A DNA stretch of 64,000 bases from Didymella arachidicola (taxonomy: Eukaryota; Ascomycota; Dothideomycetes; Pleosporales; Didymellaceae), in contig CM049990.2 in the NCBI GenBank assembly GCA_016630955.3, positions 1,116,001 to 1,180,000 of the forward strand. Direction: 5' to 3'. The notes under the pieces were generated by a model that made no database searches, had not been told where the DNA came from, and saw only the letters and a list, made by a program, of their open reading frames with translations. The translations under genes and the position numbers were made by a program. Shown here piece after piece: positions 10,701 through 21,011 of the stretch; the stretch's first letter is position 1; every line of letters starts with the position of its first letter.

Positions 10701-12964
10701 CTGGTTGTGTCTCGAAAAGCTCCGGAACAGCCTCGCGCATAGCCTGCTCGAATTTTCCTACGTCCTCCGCAGGGATACCATACCAGGTCTTTGTAGCACC
10801 AAAATGCTGATAGTTGGCTGAATACGTATAGTGATCCTCGGCATGCCAGCAGAAAGTTGAGAACACCATCCCAACGTAGAGCCAGGGGACCGTCATACCC
10901 GAGATGTCAGACTTGATGTGCCTGAAAAGCGAATCCGGTGCATAGGGCAGGATGTTCAAGTTCCAGGGGTCGGTTGAGTATGGATCTCGCGGGTTGCGTT
11001 CGATAGTTGGGAAACCACTGCCGTGTGTTGTTGTGTGCACGTCAGCCCCGTACTCCACTTCGACCGTCTCTGTGAGATTTTCGACGAGCCTCCAGAACTC
11101 CTTCTCGATCTCATCTTCAGTGGGCTGTTTGTGAGCATTCGTGACCGGATCGAAGACAGTCTTGCCAGCAAAGTGGGCTTGCTTGAAGGTGTGCGCCTTT
11201 TCTTGGAACTGCTTCAGCGAGTATACGCCGCCTTCTTCAAAACCGAATTCGCCCGAGCCAACCAAGCATCGTGGGCAGTGCCATTCATGCGCAGGGATGC
11301 CGCGAATTGGTGGGTCAAGGCAATAGCCATGGTAGCCGTTGTCGCAGCTGTCGCACAGCAAGATGTTGTTCGGATCGTTATCGGTACCACAAGTCTCACA
11401 ACGCTACGATAATCAGCTAAATTATTGCAGTGATATACAATGGCGGCACTCACATCGCCAGGGCGCTCATCGGCGGACCGTACGCGTGGATTGATATTGC
11501 CCGGGGTTGACTGGCGGGGCTGCGTCATGTGGGAGCCGGCTACGGTAGGCGCGTCTACAAATTAGGCCGTCAGCCAATGTCACCACCAATGAAACTTGCA
11601 AGGATACGACAAGCGAGGTGACTTTGCATATGCATGCATACAAGTGTGTGCTTACCTTTCCTTAGCCGCTTACTGCGACGGCCGTTCGCCTCATCGGCGT
11701 CTTCATTCATACTGCTCTCTCCCTCGTTGGATAAAGCACGTTTCAATTGGTTGAATGCATGTCCGTTGGACAATGGTGTTAGACCATGTGATGTTGGCCT
11801 CAGATCTGGTGTGTTGTGGGCTGAAAGCATGGGGCTGTCGCCATTGCGCATCGGGGTCGAAGTGCGCGAGTCGATAAATTCCCTGGGTAGTGCGCTTGGT
11901 GTGTTCACTGCAGAAAATGCGCTGGGTGCAGGCGTTGCAGGAGTTGGCGCTGTATTGCCGTTGACTGCTGTGAAGCCCCCAGCATTGACTGGTGTGAAGC
12001 CACCTGATGCAATCGCGGGTCTGGGGAGCTCAGGTGGTGTGGGCACGGGGTCGCCGTGTAGCGATGCGTTCAGTGCTGTTGATGCTCTGATGGCTGGCGA
12101 CTCTGTCGCATTCGCTGTAGGCGTCCCTTGTTTCTTCAGCGGCGAGTGCGCAGGAGATGGCGTGAACGGTCCACCATGTTCGTGCTCGAGCATCTGGTGA
12201 ACAGCAGGCTTGGCGAGTGCCAGGTACTGTTCGTAAGGATGCAGCCATTTTTGATAAGAGTTCTTCAATGATGTAGAAAGTGAGGACATGATCTTGCCAC
12301 TGTAGCCGAGATCACGTCCAATCTCCGCCCATTTCTTCTGCTTACAGACACGCTCGAAGCCACCCCTCGTTTCGACAGCCTTCTTCAGCTTGTACAAATC
12401 GAGTGGTCGCTTGTCCACGCTCGGAAAGCGAGTCAGACTGTGGCCATGTTGCTTGTGGAATTTGGCCAACTGGTCGAGATAATTTAGATTGGCTCGCGTA
12501 CCACCTTCTACAGAGTTCAGTTCCTGTCGACGTGTGCGGAAGTGGAAGCGCTCAGTATCCACAGCGAAGGGCGGGTTCCATGTGTCAGGGGGGACGATCT
12601 TCACAATGCCGAACTGTTGCGCCTCCTCTCGTATGCTCTGCATGTAGGCAACTGGGTCTTTGAACTGCTCGGCCGTCGGTCTGTATGTGGGAGCTTCCTG
12701 CAGACCAAACATGCGCTGAGGCTTTGGCGGCAAATTGTTCGGCGCATTATGTCCCCGGCGTTCAACCGTGGACAGATCCAGCGGCGCTGCCTTGCGTGCA
12801 CTCAGCGGTATAGCATTCACAACTGCGCCGATTGCAGAGACCGCAGCACCACCCATGCGCGAGCGTGAGGGCCCGCCTTCAGACATGCCGCCGTCCGTAG
12901 CGACTCGAAACGTCGTTATCGTTGCGCCGGTTGGTAGCCCGCCGGCTGGCATGAAGTCGGCCAT
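7770..12964 (-). CDS. KDM5/Lid2-type JmjC histone H3K4 demethylase
   Basis: Four exons (12964-11656, 11554-11454, 11403-8720, 8673-7770) give 1,665 residues with all phases closing. Domain order is JmjN (about 91-132), ARID (about 158-250), a disordered linker ending in a basic patch (GRRSKRLRK), PHD1 (about 472-518, CETCGTDNDPNNILLCDSC), JmjC (about 615-765), C5HC2 zinc finger (about 860-920), PLU-1-like helical region, and PHD2 (about 1340-1390, split by the last intron). Fe(II) ligands are visible as HAE (about H657/E659) and the later His in FPQAYHAGFN (about 745), so the enzyme should be active. KDM5 enzymes remove di- and trimethyl marks from H3K4 using 2-oxoglutarate. Introns are 46, 50 and 101 nt. 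The tail after PHD2 is Ser/Gly/Asn-rich. Confidence 0.95.
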
Positions 12965-14077
12965 CGTCGAGTCAGATGGGTCTTGTGATGTTGCCGGATA
13001 TTCTAGGATTTGGCTTTGTGACGACGTCCAAGATGGCCCAGAACGTGCAGCGACCGCTCCAGGGCTGTTGTGAGGGTGATGCGCGGGCTATCGTGGGGAG
13101 ATATTCGCAGGCATGAGACCTGCGTATGCGGCAGGCGACTGCCGTTGCCCGGATATGTGCTCTGACAATTGCAGTACGGTGGAAAAGAGTGTGTGCGCTT
13201 CCTCCAGAAATCGTGAGCGCCGTGGAGGGTGGCTGAATGGGCGTGCAAGTGAGGCCGGCGGAGAGGTGTGAGTCGTGTTCGAGCGAGGAAATGGCGAGTA
13301 GAGGAACTGAGGAAGCCGGGGCGAGGTGCGATCCATCGTTGCGCGAAGGCACACTAGCGCTCTGGCCGAAAGAACATGCGGAGCATTACCCTGTAACTAT
13401 AATTTAGTCCAACACAACACGCATGCAGCACCAGCCAAATACATGACGGCTTTGAAACCAATGATCGACAATGGCAAGGAAAGACATGCAGCTGCACCCT
13501 TTGTGCAAAGGCTGCTCGAACCATGCCTGAGATAATCGTGCACAGCTGGAGATGTCTGCTGGGTAGCGCAAGGCTGCACGGCACTTCCATCTCATCTCAC
13601 ACTGACAATGCCCTCAATTCTGTATGCCAACAGCGTCTATTGATGGCCAGTGTACAGGGACCATGTGATCAATAACAGTCCTGTTCCAGCGATAAAAAGC
13701 GCCGTGTGCATTGTTTCCTTGCGTTCTTTGGAACTTCAGGCTGGCCCCGTTCGCCACCTCGCTGCATCATATCTCGCCCACCATCAGACGTCAGATGTCT
13801 CTCAAAAATATCTCAGACTCTAGGCGCCTCCAGTGAACTCAGCGTGCATGGTGACTGAACACTACGTGCACCCAGAATACCGTATGCGCTGGCCCACATC
13901 GACTGTGGTCAGCAGCAGCCAGGGTACAGTCGAGCCGGTCAGCCTCAGGCCCACACCAGGTCTACTTCCTCCAATCAAAGCGGACCACCTTCCCAACCCG
14001 TCATCTCTACATCCGCATTGGGCATCGTGTCACGATCGATCAACAACAACATCAACACTGCAACACACGATCTTCTC
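12965..14077. promoter_or_regulatory. Divergent upstream region of KDM5 and SLX1
   Basis: These 1.1 kb lie between the two opposite start codons. They contain only short unsupported frames and presumably hold both promoters and 5' UTRs. No motif was recognised. Confidence 0.5.
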
Positions 14078-15163
14078 ATGGCCGAACTTCTCAAAATCGA
14101 AAGGAAGCCCATTCCAGCCTTCTACTGCTGCTACCTCCTGCGCTCCAAGAACCGCAAGTCCTACTACATTGGCAGCACACCAAACCCAGCACGCCGCCTC
14201 GGCCAGCACAATGGCACGAGCAAGGGCGGCGCAAAGCGCACAGCTATGCAGGGGAAGCGCCCGTGGGAAATGACATGCATCGTAACTGGCTTTCCATCCC
14301 ACTTTGCTGCACTCCAATTTGAATGGGCGTGGCAAAATACGCACATGACGCGGCACATGGACCGAGACGTTAGAGACGCGCGGGCCATGGAGCTGCAGAA
14401 AGGCAAGAAAGCTGCAGTACCGACAGGGCGACGAAAGAAGCCGCCCATGTCGTTGGAAGCGAGGCTGAAAAATTTGCATCATTTGCTCGGTGTGGATAGC
14501 TTCAGGAGATGGCCGTTGCATCTGAGGTTCTTCGCACTCGACGTGTTTAAGCAGTGGGAACGGCACACGGCCAAGATGGAGGAGAGACTCAGAGAGAGCG
14601 TAACGGTGACAGTTACTCCCGCTGAGATGCCGAGACTTGCGCCAGAGATTTGGGCTGAGGTTGGCTCGCATTATATCCCGGATATCATACGCAACATCCC
14701 AGTTGCATACGAAGATTGCAGACCGTACGTCGAGAAATCGATGAAGACGCTACAAAACGACAGCAACAGCAGCTGTGGGGTCTGCAAGGAAAGTGCACAT
14801 CCCTCATACATGATGGTTGTAGTGTGTCCCGTCGAGACCTGCAAAACAATCTCACATCTATCCTGTTTGTCGAAGCGGTTCTTATTTGTGGACGATGATG
14901 CTGAAGGCGCTCTGATACCCATGGAAGGCTCGTGTCCGGGCTGCAGAACCAACCTCAAGTGGGCTACCTTGATGAAAGAACTCAGTCTGCGTACATATGG
15001 CGAAGAGGAGATTGCCGCCATGTTCAAGCCAAAGCGCAAAAAGAAAACCGATACACAGGAGGTCGACGACGCGACCGGGGCCGAAGATGAAGATCTCGAC
15101 GAGACGTGGATGAGAGACGTCGAAGAGTCTGATGTAGAGATACCTGAGAGTCCGCTTCGATAG
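14078..15163 (+). CDS. SLX1: Slx1 GIY-YIG structure-specific endonuclease subunit
   Basis: Single exon, 361 residues from ATG 14078. The GIY-YIG domain begins PIPAFYCCYLLRS, with YYIGSTPNPARRLGQHNG carrying the catalytic Tyr and Arg, and FALQ-type FEWAWQ with the catalytic Glu. A C-terminal RING-like zinc module has CGVC, CPVETC, HLSC and CPGC. The end is acidic. Slx1 is the catalytic subunit that, with Slx4, cuts branched DNA such as Holliday junctions and stalled forks. An in-frame ATG at 14018 would add 20 residues; fungal Slx1 proteins usually start close to the IPAFYCCYLLRS motif, so the later start is preferred. Confidence 0.93.
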   Translation: MAELLKIERKPIPAFYCCYLLRSKNRKSYYIGSTPNPARRLGQHNGTSKGGAKRTAMQGKRPWEMTCIVTGFPSHFAALQFEWAWQNTHMTRHMDRDVRDARAMELQKGKKAAVPTGRRKKPPMSLEARLKNLHHLLGVDSFRRWPLHLRFFALDVFKQWERHTAKMEERLRESVTVTVTPAEMPRLAPEIWAEVGSHYIPDIIRNIPVAYEDCRPYVEKSMKTLQNDSNSSCGVCKESAHPSYMMVVVCPVETCKTISHLSCLSKRFLFVDDDAEGALIPMEGSCPGCRTNLKWATLMKELSLRTYGEEEIAAMFKPKRKKKTDTQEVDDATGAEDEDLDETWMRDVEESDVEIPESPLR

Positions 15164-15269
15164 CTCTTACACGGGCTGAAGTAGTGGTTGTAATCCAGAG
15201 GTTAATTCTTACCAATGACGCACATGCTCGATGCTATCAAGAGCGGCAACTTGAATCGATGAAACATGT

Positions 15270-15822
15270 TCAATGAGATCCCACACCCCGGTATATCCCG
15301 CCCATGCTCTCCCACGCATCACCCTCATCATCTTCAAGCCCTGCTTCTGCAATTCGAGATATGATCCGCTGCACCCCTCCGCTGACCTTCTCGCCCTCGA
15401 TCCGAACCCCATCATGCCACACCAGCGCATCCTGCACGCGGTCATTGAACCTAACTCCGTCAGCCTTTCAATCCAAGTCCAGTCCAACAGCTCACAACCC
15501 AATTCAAACCCCGTTCACTCGCAAAAGGCACTCACCACATCAGCGTCGGCACAAACGTAATATCCAGCTCCTCCGCTATCTTCGGCAAACTATACACATC
15601 CAGACTATACACGCCCACGACCCCGAGATTCTCAATGTCCGGCAGCCGTTTTGTCAGCTGGTTGATCAAGATGCGCGATGTTTTGTCCTCGGGCCAGAAA
15701 CAGGCTAGGATGATCTTGCCCGTGGCGGCCTTGATGTAGGTTTCGTAGGCCAGATCGTCGGGGATGGGGGTTACTTCGGTCTGGAATGGGGCGGCCTGCC
15801 CGGTGATTGGGTCGCGTGGCAT
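15270..15822 (-). CDS. Thioredoxin-like protein lacking the CxxC motif
   Basis: Two exons (15822-15536, 15450-15270) joined by an 85-nt GTGAGT...TTAG intron give 155 residues. The fold shows beta-strand IILACFWPED at the position of the thioredoxin WCGPC, the helix RILINQLTKRLPDI, YSLDVYSLPKIAEELDI and the cis-Pro strand FVPTLMWFNDR. After the intron the chain continues DALVWHDGVRIEGEKVSGG and ends YRGVGSH. The redox cysteines are replaced (C-F-W-P-E-D), so oxidoreductase activity is unlikely and a binding or chaperone role is more plausible. The frame stays open for 22 more codons upstream but contains no other ATG there. The gene is divergent from CDC8 with 293 bp between starts. Confidence 0.75.
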
Positions 15823-16115
15823 GGTGTAGTTTAGGGCCAGGGATGGGGAGGGGGCGATGGCTGCGAAGATGGTTGGTTGGAGCTGCAAGTCTGGTGGTGA
15901 TGGCTGTGTATGTGTGCCTATGCTGGAGAACAGTTTTTAGTAGGTTGGATGGTAGTTGCGAAACTTTGGTGTTGAATGTTCAAGACGCGAATGCTCGCAG
16001 TGGTAGAAGCGAAACAAGCATCGCACTAGCGCCATACGCTAGCAGCCCTATTCACGACTGCCTCCACGGTCCAACTCCTACAATCAATCATCAAGTTTGT
16101 CGGATTTGTTCCACG

Positions 16116-16941
16116 ATGGCTCGAGGCAAGCTGATAGTGTTTGAAGGCCTCGATCGAGCAGGCAAGACGACACAATGCCAGATGCTGGTCGAGGCGCTGC
16201 AGAAAGAAGGACAGAGTGTGATGTTCATGAGGTTTCCTGGTATGTGACGTGCATCGCAAGTCTCAGACAACGTCAAGCGCTACCGCTTGAACAGAAGCAG
16301 GCTGACGAAGATTCTGAGATCGTACAACACCCATCGGCCAAATGATTAACAGCTACCTGTCGGGCGAATCGGAGCAAGAAGACCACGTGATCCACCTGCT
16401 CTTCAGCGCAAACAGGTGGGAAGCAGTGTACGTCGATTCTTGAGATTCAGCGCCGTGTAACAGACTTTCTGAGCAATGGCGTTGCGTGTCGCATTCCAAG
16501 CACGTCCTGACCACACCCCACAGACCGAAAATCACAAAAGCAATTGAGCAAGGCACAACAGTGATCATCGACCGCTATTACTACTCCGGCATCGTATACT
16601 CCGCTGCGAAGCAGAACCCCAGCATGACCCTAGAATGGTGCAGGCACCCAGATGTAGGGCTGCCGCGGCCAGACCTGGTGCTCTTTCTGCACATCTCTGC
16701 GGAGGATGCAGCGACGAGAGGCGGGTACGGGACCGAGCGATACGAGAAGAAGGCCATGCAAGATCGCGTCAGAGAGCTGTTTGAGGAAATCCGAGGGAGA
16801 AGGGAAGGAGCTGATCTCGTGGTGGTGGATGCTGGGGGTACTATGGATGATGTGCAACGAGAAATACAGGAGAAAACACGACTGGCTCTGGATCGAATCG
16901 ATAGGGAAGGAGAGGCTTTGAGGACGGTTGGGGCCTGGTGA
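16116..16941 (+). CDS. CDC8: Thymidylate (dTMP) kinase
   Basis: Three exons (16116-16239, 16319-16427, 16524-16941) give 216 residues, equal to yeast Cdc8. The P-loop is FEGLDRAGKTTQ (residues 8-19). MRFPDRTTPIGQMINSYL spans intron 1 and forms the dTMP-binding region; IDRYYYSGIVYSAAK carries the DR(Y/H) motif. The lid RGGYGTERYEKKAMQ follows, then a C-terminal helix. The enzyme makes dTDP from dTMP and ATP for DNA synthesis in the nucleus and cytosol. Introns are 79 and 96 nt, with GGCTGAC and CTGAC-type branch sites. A GTGAGT overlaps the stop codon, but the protein is already full length, so no further exon is assumed. Confidence 0.95.
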
Positions 16942-17733
16942 GTAAATGGAGAGAGATTGTTTTGATGGTTCACCGATAGCAGAACGTAATTTGCAGCCTC
17001 CTAAAGTGGGAGACGGTTGCATTGAAGACTTAAAGCTGTTGATACTCACACGCGTAAACCTTGAATACATCAAGATCTCTGTTAGTTTCATCGCCTGGAA
17101 AAAGCGGACAGGAGTTGTCTATTACTTGCTTGTATTGCTCATTCACGAATGAACTTCCACTTCAATCCTGGTGCCATATCAAGGCCTGCTCTCCCCAATC
17201 GTCTTTCTGGGATATGCAGAACTTTTAAAAGACCCCAGTAAGAGCATCTTGCTTCATTGTCTCTGACTGTACCCGATCAGAGACAGCATATGTGCAACCC
17301 TCGCTTAACGACGAAAGTGCTCAAATCGAGAGAGCACAAGTACGAAAAAGTTCCTGGGCACGTAAAGAACAGACAGCCCATTAAAAGAGGATAGTACAAG
17401 CCCTGCTTCGCGAGCTTCTTCTCCTAGTACTGATGACCTGCAACACGCACAGCGTGAGATACGCTCCGGATAGCATCCCAGGAGCGCAAGGATAACAGAC
17501 CTGCCGAAAGCAGCACTCGCCTCTATGATGTCTGCTCAAAGCACGCTAGCAAACCCTTGCACCCATGAACAAAAAACTTCTCCATCTTTGCCCCCAAAGT
17601 CTTCATTCCATTTCCCCTCCATCGTAGCCAAGCACGATAACTTCGTGGCATACATATTCGCCTTCGTCCTCAAACCTCGCCCATCCGCAGCATGATGACC
17701 ACACTGTGCAGATCTCCGTACCGGCAAAAAGAT
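16942..17733. other. CDC8 3' flank and spacer
   Basis: No credible coding frame. The right end contains the T5 Pol III terminator of the minus-strand tRNA-Ser at 17726-17730. Confidence 0.5.
17726..17730 (-). terminator. Pol III terminator of tRNA-Ser
   Basis: Five T residues on the minus strand, separated by three bases from the tRNA discriminator base. This is the normal position and length of a Pol III stop. Confidence 0.8.
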
Positions 17734-17875
17734 CGACACCTGTGTGATTCGAACACACGCTCCCGAAGGAAATGCCTGACTATAGATAGCAGGGCATCGC
17801 GTTAACCACTCTATTTGCTTGTTAGCAGGTGGTTCTTCTTGTGAGCGTGTAAGATGACTTACCCGCCAAAGTGCC
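17734..17875 (-). tRNA. tRNA-Ser(GCU) with two introns, one spliceosome-like inside the D-arm
   Basis: Read on the minus strand. The 5' acceptor strand GGCACTT (17875-17869) pairs with AGGTGTC (17741-17735), with two G-U pairs. T8 G9 and D-stem GCG (17866-17864) with G13 follow, then a 52-nt insert (17862-17811). The D-loop AGTGGTTAA and D-stem CGC come next. The anticodon stem ATGCC/GGCAT surrounds loop CTGCTA plus A, with anticodon GCT and a 9-nt canonical intron after position 37. There is a serine-type long variable arm, then a T-arm GTGTG/CACAC with loop TTCGAAT. Discriminator G is followed two bases later by a T5 Pol III terminator. All of this fits tRNA-Ser(GCU). The insert also divides the A box (TGGCGG/AGTGG). 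The gene could be functional after splicing or could be a recently broken copy. Confidence 0.85.
17811..17862 (-). other. Spliceosomal-type intron inside a tRNA gene
   Basis: The 52-nt insert starts GTAAGT, has GCTAAC 19-14 nt before its end, and ends ATAG. It has the same length range and signals as the protein-gene introns in this window. It lies exactly between tRNA positions 13 and 14; excising it restores the D-arm and the A box without a scar. The signals are seen directly; splicing by the spliceosome is inference. Confidence 0.75.
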
Positions 17876-19056
17876 TGATTAGTTGTGATTGGTTGATAAA
17901 AAACACCTCAATTCTTACAGTCAAGTAGCAGCGAAACTGTGAGCATGAGATACATGTAATGTGCAGGCAAAATGTCCTGGCAAAGTGACCCATGGTGGAG
18001 ACGGGTGTTGCATTGGGGATGCGGGGAGAAGTAGGGGTATTACACGGGTCGTATCGAGCAGCGAAGCTGTCAGCGAGTGTTGTACACCTGGTATCATTCC
18101 GTAGCTCAGCAGAACCTTGAGCTCTTAGCAGACTTCTTCTTTGCATAGTCTGTTGTCGAAGATGGTCGTCTCAACGAACGCGTGGAGTAACACTCGTCCA
18201 CAAACATCCAAGTCTAAGCCCAAGCTGGTTGTCGCAGCGCATGCCCGTAAGCTGCAACATGATGAACAACAATTTACGTACCAGTTCCATCATGTCTGCC
18301 GCCTATACCCCAAATAGCATATATGCAGCCCTTTTGGCCCCGTGGCAGCCAATCACCGTCCTTGCGACATCGGTCTGCGGCAGTCATCGAAAACTGATCA
18401 TCAGATAAGATAAAAAATTTCACATCGAACAAATAAGATCGCGTCATGATTTGACCCCACTCCAACCATCGCCAAACAGGCCCGAAGCATCTCCGCCAGG
18501 CACTCGCTCTGCAAGTCGAGCATGCTGCGGTGGTGCACATAGGCTCAAGAAAGTCTTGGAAAGTCCACGACCGGAGGAAATGGTGCGGTGGGTATTAAGA
18601 GCATCAGGGCACCGCAAAGTCATGCTTGGGCGCGTGGAAGGCCGCTGAAAGGCGTGGAAAGGGGCGGCTGATGCCAAGGCAGCAACAGAGCTTCAGATGT
18701 CCGTGTTATCGATGCAAGAGACTGGCGGCGGTTCATCTGTGGGGTCAGATTTGCGTGAAGAAATCACTTCGGAAGATGCTGTCGATGATCATGAAATCAT
18801 TGCATTCATTCATTGTATCTGATTGCGCATATGTAGCTAGACAGCTACATGGAGGACCATTCTCAAGTCAGCTCCCAAGAAACCAGAATTACTAGGCCGA
18901 ATCATGAACCATTGCGGCCGTATGAACAGTGTGTATGCGTCCATGAACATATACGCGCTCCCCGTGCTGTGCTACCAGTTCACGTAAGGAGACTAAAAGG
19001 GTATCAACAATGACTGGAAAGAAATAGAAAGATCCGACTGAGTGCAGCGCGAAATT
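17876..19056. other. Spacer between tRNA-Ser and hapX
   Basis: 1.2 kb with only short unsupported frames. It contains one perfect ATCAGATAA (18400-18408), followed directly by GATAA, matching the extended GATA site of siderophore regulators. No gene is positioned to use it. Confidence 0.45.
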
Positions 19057-20941
19057 TTACACCTCCATGGGGGTTGGAAGATCTTCTTCGGAGGGTTGTA
19101 CCGCAGGCGAATGCGTAGCACGACGTCGCTCTTCAGCAGCCGCGACTAGAGGTGCATACTCGCCGTCAGACTCTCGTGGCTTTAGAGGCCCTCTGGCATT
19201 TTGCATGGTCGTGATGATGTCCGCAGCGTCAATCTCCATAGCGCTGTACACGCGCGGCTCCATGGTGAAAGTGTCGCGTTGCCCATCAGAAAGCATGGGC
19301 CGCAGGGTCTGGAATGCGCAGGGATCATCCATTGGAATGCGTCCATCGAGGAGTGTGAACGTCTCACTGCAACCAACAGAGCGCTTTCCAGGGATGGGAG
19401 ATGCGCGGCTGATGTTCATGTCGATCCGCGAGACGACCGGTGGCTCTAATGTGTCCATCTTCGGACTCCTTGGTCCTGAGTTGCGCCTCGAACGTGAGCC
19501 TTCTTCCTCACGGAGCTGTGCAACACGCAAGCACCAGGCCCGCCTCGCAGGATTGGTCTGACATTCGTCACAACCACCGGGCAGAACCAGCTTCTTCTGT
19601 TGCTCAGAGTTATCATTCGAAATGCGCGACAGAGGTGCAAGTTCAGCCTGTAGTTTTTCCCGAGCATCTCGGCAGACGCAATGACCGCCGTTCTCACAGA
19701 AGCCACATGAGTCGTGGATCTTTTGGTCGTCATCAAGCAGTGCCGTCGAAGGACGCCCAAACCCTGTGAAATCAATCTCCTCTGGTTCGGATGAAAGAGT
19801 GAGGTTGACACCGGTTGCCGAGCGATTGTTGCGGCGAGGCAATGGAACAGCTGGCATGAATGGTTGGTCCATGATGTCCTCCAGCTCCTTCATGTCTTCT
19901 TCCATCTTGTTGATACAAGCGCAGTTGCCAGGCTGACAGTTAGAGCAGCCCCCAGGTACATCATCCGATATGGGAGTACCAAAGCCATGGAAGCTGCTGA
20001 CAGAGTGGCGAGTCGGAGAATTGTGAGATACAGGAGGCTGATAAAGGGTCGCTGTGGCATCGTTGCGACCGTTGATCTGGCCCTTGACTTGGCCGTTGGC
20101 TTGGCCGTTGTCGTTGGGCTGGCTACGCAGCACGTTATCGTGCTGCTCCTTCCAATAATCGCGCTCTTCCTCAACCTGCTTGGTGTAATCGCACTGCTGC
20201 TCTAGTGTCCGCCTGGCATCGTGCAGCTGCTTGTGCAGGTTGTTGATTTCGTTAAGCAGCTCGTTCTTCTCCTCATTGTGCCTCTGCTGCATCTGCTCAA
20301 CCTGCTCGGCCAGCTCTGTCACTTTAGCGGCCTTGCGAGCGCGGAAAGCTCGCTGAGACTCGCGGTTTTGCGCTTTACGCTTCGAGGCAGGCTCATCGGT
20401 GGCGGGCTTGCGGCCGGGCTTAGGCCTCGGAGGGATAACATAGCTCCTGCCTGTGGGTCCAACGGTAAGGCCGCCCGCTGCAGGAGTGCAGGGGCCGCCG
20501 CTGCTGGATGTTGAAGACGTCGTGGCAACGGTGCCAGAAGAGGTTGCTGCGCATAAGGCAGGCGTGGGGACGAGAGCTGGCGAAGGGTTAGCATCCAAGT
20601 CTGTGCAGACTTTGAGACAAACGGAACAGGACGGGCTATTGGAATGCAGAACCCCGCACAACATCACTGTGACCTGCCAATTTGGCCCCACCACGCGGTG
20701 GAGGGAGAAGGTCGACTTCGGCGGGAATATGCAGAGTGTCGCAGCTATGGGCTGTGGCGGGGCGGAGGTACAAGCAGAGCGCTGGTATATACTCACTGCG
20801 AACGTTGGACTGGCGGCGAGCAGAGTCTGCGGCCGGGCTGTAGAAACTCTGAGGTGAGCTGTAGTCTGCGGGCGAGCCAGCACTGCTGTGGTGGTCAGCT
20901 GGGGGCGTGAGAGCAGCAATGCCTTGATCGTCAGAAGACAT
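19057..20941 (-). CDS. hapX: HapX-type bZIP iron-response regulator
   Basis: Two exons (20941-20797, 20576-19057) separated by a 220-nt intron give 554 residues. Near residues 92-108 is the Hap4-like segment that binds the CCAAT-binding complex (SYVIPPRPKPGRKPATD). The bZIP basic region follows directly (about 112-134, with NRESQRAFRARK), then a leucine-zipper coiled coil to about 195. Three cysteine-rich clusters come later: GGCSNCQPGNCACI, CGFCENGGHCVC and GGCDECQTNPARRAWC. In Aspergillus, HapX with the CCAAT complex represses iron-using pathways under iron shortage, activates siderophore systems, and uses the cysteine clusters to sense iron. The GATA factor SreA represses hapX when iron is plentiful; two matching sites lie just upstream. 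Splicing of the long intron is supported by phase only. Confidence 0.92.
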
Positions 20942-20983
20942 GTCGAATTGGCGGCGTTCGCTGTCTTTCCGGAGAGAGTGTGC

Positions 20984-21011
20984 TTATCAGATGGAAGTCA
21001 GATTATCAGAT
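20984..21011 (-). promoter_or_regulatory. Two siderophore-GATA (SreA-type) sites upstream of hapX
   Basis: TTATCAGAT occurs at 20984-20992 and 21003-21011. On the hapX strand both read ATCTGATAA, a perfect match to the ATCWGATAA consensus of SreA/Sre1/Fep1-type iron repressors. They lie 43 and 62 nt upstream of the hapX ATG, in the same orientation, starting 19 bp apart (about two helical turns). Confidence 0.7.

Noticed and set aside
15823..15888. Upstream extension of the thioredoxin-like protein
   Set aside because: The frame is open but contains no ATG (it begins with TTG).
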